Assembly (NCBI GenBank): GCA_937928595.1
Contig: CALGJV010000008.1
Coordinates: 62,001-126,000 of the forward strand
Direction of reading: 5' to 3'
From: an uncultured Phycisphaerae bacterium
GTDB taxonomy: Bacteria; Planctomycetota; Phycisphaerae; UBA1845; Fen-1342
Length of the DNA stretch: 64,000 nucleotides
Part shown: piece by piece, positions 59,607-64,000 of the stretch
How positions within the stretch are numbered: the stretch's first letter is position 1
Layout: each line of letters begins with the position of its first letter
Translations under genes and position numbers: made by a program
Notes under the pieces: generated by a model
Told to the model about the DNA's origin: nothing
Seen by the model: the letters and a program-made list of their open reading frames with translations, nothing else
Databases searched by the model: none

Positions 59607-61069
59607 ACCCCCACGTCGTCAGCGAACTCGTGCTCGGCCTCCTGGGGCTGTGCGTCGGCAGTTTCCTGAACGTCGTCATCTACCGCCTGCCCGCCGGGCT
59701 CGCGCTGACCCGGCCGGCCCGGTCGTTCTGTCCGCGCTGCCGCACGCCGATCGCCTGGTATGACAACCTCCCCGTGCTGAGCTGGCTGCTGCTACGCGGC
59801 CGCTGCCGCCGCTGCCGCGGGTCGATCAGCGTCCAATACCCGCTCATCGAAGCGCTCTGCGGGCTGGCGTTCGTGCTGGTCTATCACCTGCTCTTCGTCA
59901 TCGGCGCGCGCGGCGGGGGCGGCCCGGCGCATCTGCCGTGCGACGCGCCCCTTCTGCTGGCCTGGCTCACGCTGGTGGCCGCGCTGCTCGCTTGCGCCGC
60001 GATGGACATCGCCTCCTACACCGTCGACGTGCGCGTCACGCTCGTGGTCGTCGCCGCGGGACTGTTCTGCCACGCCGTCTGGCCGCGGACGCCCATCCTG
60101 CTGCCGGTCGCGGCGACGGCGGCGGGCGCCGGGCTGCTGGCCGCGGGCGTCGTCTCGCTCGTCGTGCTGGTGTGGGCATTGCGTCGGCCGGAGGAGGAGG
60201 CCCCGTTGCCGGAGTCCGCTCCCCCGCCCCCCGCAGCCGAATCGAATGGTACGCGGGTCGGCGGCCTGCTGGGCACGCTCGCCGCGCTGGGCCTGGCCGC
60301 CTGGGCGGTCGCCTGCGCCGTTGATCCGCCGCGGACGATCGTGCATTTCGATCCGGTCGCGGGCGGCGGGTTGGTCCTCTTGTTCCTCGCCACCGTCGTC
60401 GCCGGAAGTCAGCGTCGCGCGGCCGACGAGGAGATCCGGCAGGCCATCGAGGACGAGCAGCCCGCCGCGCGCCGCACGGCCCTGCGCGAGCTGCTGGCGC
60501 TCGTCCCCGCTATCGCCGTCGCCGGCACGGTGTGGCTGACGATTCTGCGACTGCCGCCCGCGGCCGCCGCGTGGCACGATCTCGTACACTGGACGCCGGG
60601 GCACGGTCTGGCCCCCATGGCCGGGCTCACGTACGCCGTGTGCGGCGCTCTCACAGGCGCCGCCGCCGGCTGGGTGCTGCGGATCGTCTTCACGCTCGTG
60701 TTCGGCCGCGAGGCGTTCGGCACGGGTGACATTTACATCCTCGCGGCGGCCGGAGCGGCCGGGGGCTGGGACATCGCCCTGCTCGGGTTGCTGCTGTCGG
60801 TGGGGGTTGCGCTGGCCGGCTGGCTGCTGAGCCTGGTCGGCAAAAGCAGCGTGATGATCCCGTTCGGGCCGTGGCTGGCGGTGGGGGTCCTGATGGCGCT
60901 CTGGCTACGGCACCCGGCCGGCGATGTGTTCGCCCGCTATGGCGAGACGCTGCGCGTCGCGTGGCAGGAGCAGCCGCAACTGATCGCGGTCGCCGGCGGG
61001 TTGATGCTCGTGGCCAGCGCCGGGGCGGTCGCCCTCGCGCGCCTCGTACGCCGGTTCGTCGCACGGTGA
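59603..61069 (+). CDS. pilD: prepilin peptidase / N-methyltransferase, greatly enlarged
   Basis: An A24-family peptidase that cleaves the leader of type IV pilins and pseudopilins. The N-terminal DiS_P_DiS domain is clear: [18 protein letters not shown], zinc-type CPRCRTPI and [10 protein letters not shown] with [12 protein letters not shown]. The two catalytic aspartates are Asp135 in [11 protein letters not shown] and Asp376 in [11 protein letters not shown]. They are about 241 residues apart, against roughly 64 in TcpJ (Asp125 and Asp189), so about 175 residues are inserted. The insertion has several hydrophobic helices, a Pro/Glu-rich loop ([17 protein letters not shown]) and a charged helix ([17 protein letters not shown]). 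Total length is 488 versus about 270-290. A 4-base overlap couples it to shikimate kinase. Confidence 0.88.
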   Translation: MNPHVVSELVLGLLGLCVGSFLNVVIYRLPAGLALTRPARSFCPRCRTPIAWYDNLPVLSWLLLRGRCRRCRGSISVQYPLIEALCGLAFVLVYHLLFVIGARGGGGPAHLPCDAPLLLAWLTLVAALLACAAMDIASYTVDVRVTLVVVAAGLFCHAVWPRTPILLPVAATAAGAGLLAAGVVSLVVLVWALRRPEEEAPLPESAPPPPAAESNGTRVGGLLGTLAALGLAAWAVACAVDPPRTIVHFDPVAGGGLVLLFLATVVAGSQRRAADEEIRQAIEDEQPAARRTALRELLALVPAIAVAGTVWLTILRLPPAAAAWHDLVHWTPGHGLAPMAGLTYAVCGALTGAAAGWVLRIVFTLVFGREAFGTGDIYILAAAGAAGGWDIALLGLLLSVGVALAGWLLSLVGKSSVMIPFGPWLAVGVLMALWLRHPAGDVFARYGETLRVAWQEQPQLIAVAGGLMLVASAGAVALARLVRRFVAR

Positions 61070-61379
61070 GGAACCGGCAAAACCGACGGCCCGTCCGGAT
61101 TCGCGCGGTTTGCCCTCACACCCTCGTCGATACGTGCGGCACATCCGCCGCGGAGGCAGATGGGGCACATCCGGCACGTGGGGCCGGACAAGGCGCGTCC
61201 CACGCGGGAGCAGGCAGGGCACGGCCGGCGCCTGTCCGGCACCGACCCCCAGCGGCACGGGGTGGACTCCGGCGCCCCCTCAATCCCTCCGTCCCTCAAT
61301 CCCTGGCTCCCCGAATCCCCGCACCTCCGTGCCTTCGTGCCTTCGTGCCCCCGTGCCTCCGCGACTTCGCGCCTGTTTC
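61070..61379. other. 310-bp intergenic region with repeats
   Basis: It lies between the prepilin peptidase (+) and the DinB-like stop (-). It holds two direct GGCACATCCG words at 61138-61147 and 61164-61173 and the 8-bp periodic array at 61280-61375. No convincing gene or RNA was recognised. Confidence 0.4.
61280..61375. repeat. 12 imperfect 8-bp tandem units
   Basis: Units in order: TCAATCCC, TCCGTCCC, TCAATCCC, TGGCTCCC, CGAATCCC, CGCACCTC, CGTGCCTT, CGTGCCTT, CGTGCCCC, CGTGCCTC, CGCGACTT, CGCGCCTG. The period is exactly 8 with drift from TNNNTCCC to CGTGCCTY. It ends five bases before the DinB-like stop codon. One strand is pyrimidine-rich, so the array may be a slippage or structural element. 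Confidence 0.6.
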
Positions 61380-61868
61380 TCAGAACAACGGCGCCTTGCC
61401 GAGCTTGCGGCGAATCGGCACGAACTGCCCCGCGTGCATCAGCTTGTGCGTCCCCAGCAGCGTGAACACGGCGCCCACCGTCGGCGCGTACGCCCGCATC
61501 GACTCCGGCCCCGGCTGCTCGAGCTGCGACTCCGGCGTCCGGGCCAGCGCGGCGAGTGCGGCGGTCCTCTGCGCGTCCAGCAGCTTCACGTACTCGGCTT
61601 TCGACCGGAACTTGGCCGGATCGTCCGACGTCGCCGCTTCCTTGCCGTGCGACTCGGCGAACCCGTCCGGCAGCGGCGCGACCGTGCCGCCGAGCGCCTC
61701 GAGCATCCGATGCTCGTTGGCGATGAGGTGCCCGAGCTGCCACGCGATGTGGTTCGTACCGGGCACGGACCGGACCAGCAGTTCCCGGTCCGTCAAATCG
61801 CTGATGTACTGACGCAGCAGGCCGTCGCAGAACTCGATCACGTTGCGGATGGCATCTTTCGCGGTCAT
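61380..61868 (-). CDS. DinB-like superfamily protein
   Basis: A 162-residue four-helix bundle protein of the DinB/YfiT-like superfamily. The conserved metal-binding histidines are visible in TNHIAWQLGHLIANEH and LLGTHKLMHAGQFVP. Members include thiol-dependent transferases and stress proteins; the specific function is unknown. The start at 61868 follows GGAGGAG by six bases. It is divergent from folP, 73 bases away. Its stop is preceded (downstream in transcription) by an 8-bp periodic array. Confidence 0.82.
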   Translation of the reverse strand: MTAKDAIRNVIEFCDGLLRQYISDLTDRELLVRSVPGTNHIAWQLGHLIANEHRMLEALGGTVAPLPDGFAESHGKEAATSDDPAKFRSKAEYVKLLDAQRTAALAALARTPESQLEQPGPESMRAYAPTVGAVFTLLGTHKLMHAGQFVPIRRKLGKAPLF

Positions 61869-61917
61869 GGCCGCTCCTCCCAGCAGAAACCGGCCCCCGC
61901 GCCGGACACCCATGCCG

Positions 61918-61923
61918 TATCAT
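61918..61923 (+). promoter_or_regulatory. -10-like element upstream of folP
   Basis: TATCAT in GCCG/AGCC flanks, 24 bases before the ATG at 61942. The leader would be about 10 bases, with only a weak GAG before the ATG. Confidence 0.4.
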
Positions 61924-61941
61924 AGCCGCGCGAGACGCCCC

Positions 61942-62826
61942 ATGCAGATTCTCGGCATCGTCAACATCACGCGCGACTCGTTCTCCGACGGCGGCCGCTA
62001 TCTCGACCCGTCCGCGGCGGTCGCGCACGCCCGCGCCCTCCGCGCCGCCGGCGCCGACATCCTCGACCTCGGCGCCGAGTCCACGCACCCCGACGGCGCC
62101 GACGTCAACGCCGAGGAGGAATGCGCCCGCCTCGCACCGGTCCTGACGGCGCTCAAGGCTGAGAGCGCGGTAGTGTCGGTCGACACGAGCAAGCCCGCCG
62201 TGATGCGTTTCGCCCTCGCGCACGGCGCTGACTTCATCAACGACGTCACGGCGCTGCGCGATCCCGAGAGCGTCGCCGCCGTGCGCGCCGCGCCCGCCCG
62301 CCTCATCCTGATGCACTCCGTCGTCCCCCAGGCCCGCGCACGGCGCAGCCCCCTGCCGGGCGCGACACCGCCCGACCCCGCCGACCTCGTCGCCCACATC
62401 CGCGACTTCTTCGCCGAGCGCATCGCCACGCTTACCGCGGCCGGTATCGACCGGGTCCGCCTGATCCTCGACCCCGGCATGGGTTTCTTCCTCGGCCCGC
62501 GGCCCGAGCACAGCCTGGCCGTGCTCCGCAACCTGCGCGCGTTAGCGGCCCTCGGCTGCCCGCTGTGCGTTAGCACATCCCGCAAGTCGTTCATCGGGGC
62601 GCTGCTGGGCGACGCCGCCGGCCCGCGCCCGGTTGACCGGCGGGCCGCCGGTACGCTGGCGACGGAACTGTGGGCCGCGACGCAGGGGGCGGATTTCATC
62701 CGCACGCACGAGCCGGGCCCGCTGCGCGACGCGTGGACGCTCTGGCAGGCGCTCGCCCGGCCGACCGGATCCCCCCGCTACTCCGGGAACCGCCACTCCT
62801 GTCCCGACCACGGAGCGACCCTGTAG
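61942..62826 (+). CDS. folP: dihydropteroate synthase
   Basis: A 294-residue TIM-barrel enzyme that joins p-aminobenzoate and dihydropterin pyrophosphate in folate synthesis. Signature 1 is [20 protein letters not shown] and signature 2 is [16 protein letters not shown]. Other landmarks are [22 protein letters not shown] and STSRKSFIG. The start at the MQILG word has only a weak ribosome-binding site; an ATG at 61913 would add nine residues. The last 16 residues overlap the 3' end of the convergent pseudopilin gene by 49 bases, and the [16 protein letters not shown] tail is not family-like. Confidence 0.93.
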   Translation: MQILGIVNITRDSFSDGGRYLDPSAAVAHARALRAAGADILDLGAESTHPDGADVNAEEECARLAPVLTALKAESAVVSVDTSKPAVMRFALAHGADFINDVTALRDPESVAAVRAAPARLILMHSVVPQARARRSPLPGATPPDPADLVAHIRDFFAERIATLTAAGIDRVRLILDPGMGFFLGPRPEHSLAVLRNLRALAALGCPLCVSTSRKSFIGALLGDAAGPRPVDRRAAGTLATELWAATQGADFIRTHEPGPLRDAWTLWQALARPTGSPRYSGNRHSCPDHGATL

Positions 62827-63662
62827 TCGACATGCAAGTCCAGGCGGTAATACGGGCTGTGCGGCTCGCCGGCCGGGTCGAACCCCAGTCCGTTCCACAG
62901 CGCGTTGTCGCGATACGCGACGCGCGGCTCGAGCGGCCCGGCGTGTCCGTCCACGTACACGGCCGAGGCCTTGCCCAAGTGCCGCGGGCCCAGGTACGAC
63001 CGGAAGTTCATGAACGCGTACGGCTCCGTCGTCGTCTGGCCCTGCGACACGAGGCTGCGCAGGGGGATGAACGTCGGGTCCAGCAGGTACCCCGCGTTGC
63101 CGAGGCGCGCGATGTCGCCGTCGCCCCGCGGCGGGTCCGGCGCCCACGGCTTCTCCCACCCCGTGCCGTCGCAGTCGGCCACCGCGAGCGTGGCCGCCGG
63201 AGCCCGCACTTCGCGGACGGGAAACGTCTCGAACGGCGTGTGCGGGCTGCCGTCGGTCTCGTTGTGGCGCGAGCTGCCGAGGTATTTGTAGTTATAGCCG
63301 AGCGAGTTGTTCCGCCCCACCGCCCAGTCCGCCACGGACGGGCAGGCCTGCACGCGCGGCCCCGCCAGGTATTCGGCCAGGATGTCCATCCAGCGCAGCG
63401 GCGGGCCGGCGGCCGCCGTCCACTCGTGCGGCGGGTAGCACCGCCATTCGTTGTGGTACAGCGCCAGGCCGCGCGACACTTCGCGCACCTGCGCCAAGCA
63501 CTGCACGGCCCGGGCCTGCTGCCGAGCCCGCCCCAACGACGGCAGCAGCACGGCGATCAACAGCGCGATGATCGCCACCACGACCAGCAGTTCGATCAGC
63601 GTGAAACCCCACTGCCGAGCGGCAGCCGGGCCGGCCCATGCGCCACGAGGAGCGCGCACCAC
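62778..63662 (-). CDS. type II secretion/pilin-like (H-X9-DG type) pseudopilin
   Basis: A 294-residue protein with the prepilin leader: cleavage is expected in [19 protein letters not shown], followed by the hydrophobic helix ending [12 protein letters not shown] globular beta domain follows with [30 protein letters not shown] and [14 protein letters not shown], where VDGH recalls the H-X9-DG domain of planctomycete pseudopilins. The start is GTG 63662, with AAGG about seven bases upstream. Such paralogues are numerous in planctomycetes. The prepilin peptidase in the window could process it. Confidence 0.82.
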   Translation of the reverse strand: MVRAPRGAWAGPAAARQWGFTLIELLVVVAIIALLIAVLLPSLGRARQQARAVQCLAQVREVSRGLALYHNEWRCYPPHEWTAAAGPPLRWMDILAEYLAGPRVQACPSVADWAVGRNNSLGYNYKYLGSSRHNETDGSPHTPFETFPVREVRAPAATLAVADCDGTGWEKPWAPDPPRGDGDIARLGNAGYLLDPTFIPLRSLVSQGQTTTEPYAFMNFRSYLGPRHLGKASAVYVDGHAGPLEPRVAYRDNALWNGLGFDPAGEPHSPYYRLDLHVDYRVAPWSGQEWRFPE

Positions 63663-63833
63663 CCACCATCCTTCCCGGCTTCACTCCCTCGCCCACGATC
63701 GTAGCCCGTTCCGGGCCCTCGGCAAGCCAATTCCGGCGGCCGCGTTGTCGGCCGGCCGGTCCATGACTACGCTACCCGCGGGCTGCGCCGGCGGTCGGCC
63801 GGTGGGGCCCCGCCGCAGTCACGGAGGTGTGTG

Positions 63834-64000
63834 ATGCACGTCAACGTCAGCCGACAGGGCGCCGCCGCCGTTCTGCGCTTGCAGGGCGAGCTCACCGAGC
63901 AAAATCAGGGCGGGTGGGTGGACACGGCCACGAACCTGCTCAGCACGCGGGGCGCCCGGCTCGTCGTGGACCTCGCGGCCGTGCCGTTCGTGAACTCGAC
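63834..64000 (+). CDS. STAS domain anti-sigma antagonist-like protein, N-terminal part
   Basis: The gene runs off the right edge. Visible residues 1-55 form the start of a STAS domain: MHVNVSRQGAAAVLRLQGEL and LVVDLAAVPFVNS, where the last Ser is the phosphorylation-site position of SpoIIAA-type proteins. GGAGG (63822-63826) lies seven bases before the ATG. Together with the STAS gene at 24 kb, it shows that partner-switching-type control is used more than once. Confidence 0.75.
   Translation, partial: MHVNVSRQGAAAVLRLQGELTEQNQGGWVDTATNLLSTRGARLVVDLAAVPFVNS

Noticed and set aside
61280-61375. CRISPR-like repeat
   Set aside because: The units are 8 bp without spacers and no cas genes are present.

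Overview
The window looks like chromosome of a Planctomycetota bacterium, most likely a member of or close to the class Phycisphaerae. The reasons are the very high GC content, the C-terminal modules of type GDLNCDGRVDFDDIDAFV on large secreted proteins, PEP-CTERM tails ending in RRR, GldG-like and DUF4340 proteins downstream of an ABC permease, and the mixture of housekeeping genes with large exported repeat proteins. The lineage is inferred from protein style only; no rRNA or tRNA gene was seen. I also saw no insertion sequence, integrase, phage gene or CRISPR array.

Layout. 1-5.1 kb: end of a GldFG-type ABC exporter operon (permease, GldG-like protein, DUF4340 protein), closed by two hairpins. 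5.2-15.3 kb: mainly housekeeping genes (LOG-family hydrolase, Maf, a sigma-70 factor, YacG, PurH, a beta-propeller protein, an OmpA-like lipoprotein, HisA, a carbamate kinase, a universal stress protein). 15.3-19.7 kb: a membrane VWA protein and a TPR lipoprotein. 19.8-22.1 kb: two paralogous PEP-CTERM proteins in tandem. 22.6-25 kb: a short PilB/GspE-like ATPase, a STAS protein and a small membrane protein. 25-29.2 kb: homogentisate dioxygenase family enzyme, a D12-class adenine methylase, a SAM methyltransferase and a membrane protein.

29.7-33.7 kb: a 1050-residue secreted HELGH protein with calcium-binding repeats and a dockerin-like end, then an unknown protein. 33.7-41.4 kb: an unusual MutS2, a TPR protein, YceI, pterin dehydratase, Ffh and a family 9 glycosyltransferase. 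41.4-51.1 kb: a block of secreted proteins (FG-GAP lipoprotein, HAF-repeat protein, PEP-CTERM protein, subtilase with dockerin-like end, Cys-repeat protein with dockerin-like end). 51.4-55.5 kb: an unknown protein behind an AT-rich island, an NhaD-type antiporter, two small overlapping convergent genes and a zinc-ribbon membrane protein. 55.8-61 kb: PrkA kinase, its YeaH/YhbH partner, shikimate kinase and a greatly enlarged prepilin peptidase. 61-64 kb: an 8-bp periodic repeat, a DinB-like protein, FolP, a pseudopilin and the start of a second STAS protein.

How parts work together. Several genes point to type IV pilus/type II secretion-like machinery (ATPase, prepilin peptidase, pseudopilin), but they are scattered. 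Many exported proteins carry one of three C-terminal tags (PEP-CTERM, dockerin-like pair, Cys-containing hydrophobic tail), which implies several surface-sorting routes whose sorting enzymes are not in this window. Promoters, where visible, are usually an isolated TATAAT-like -10 element in GC-rich flanks without a clear -35; two minus-strand promoters have both boxes. The most unusual items are a MutS2 with a duplicated KOW-like module and no Smr nuclease, a prepilin peptidase with about 175 extra residues between its catalytic aspartates, the overlapping small gene pair at 54.4-54.9 kb, and an AT-rich operator-like island at 51.3 kb. No complete new system can be claimed from sequence alone.
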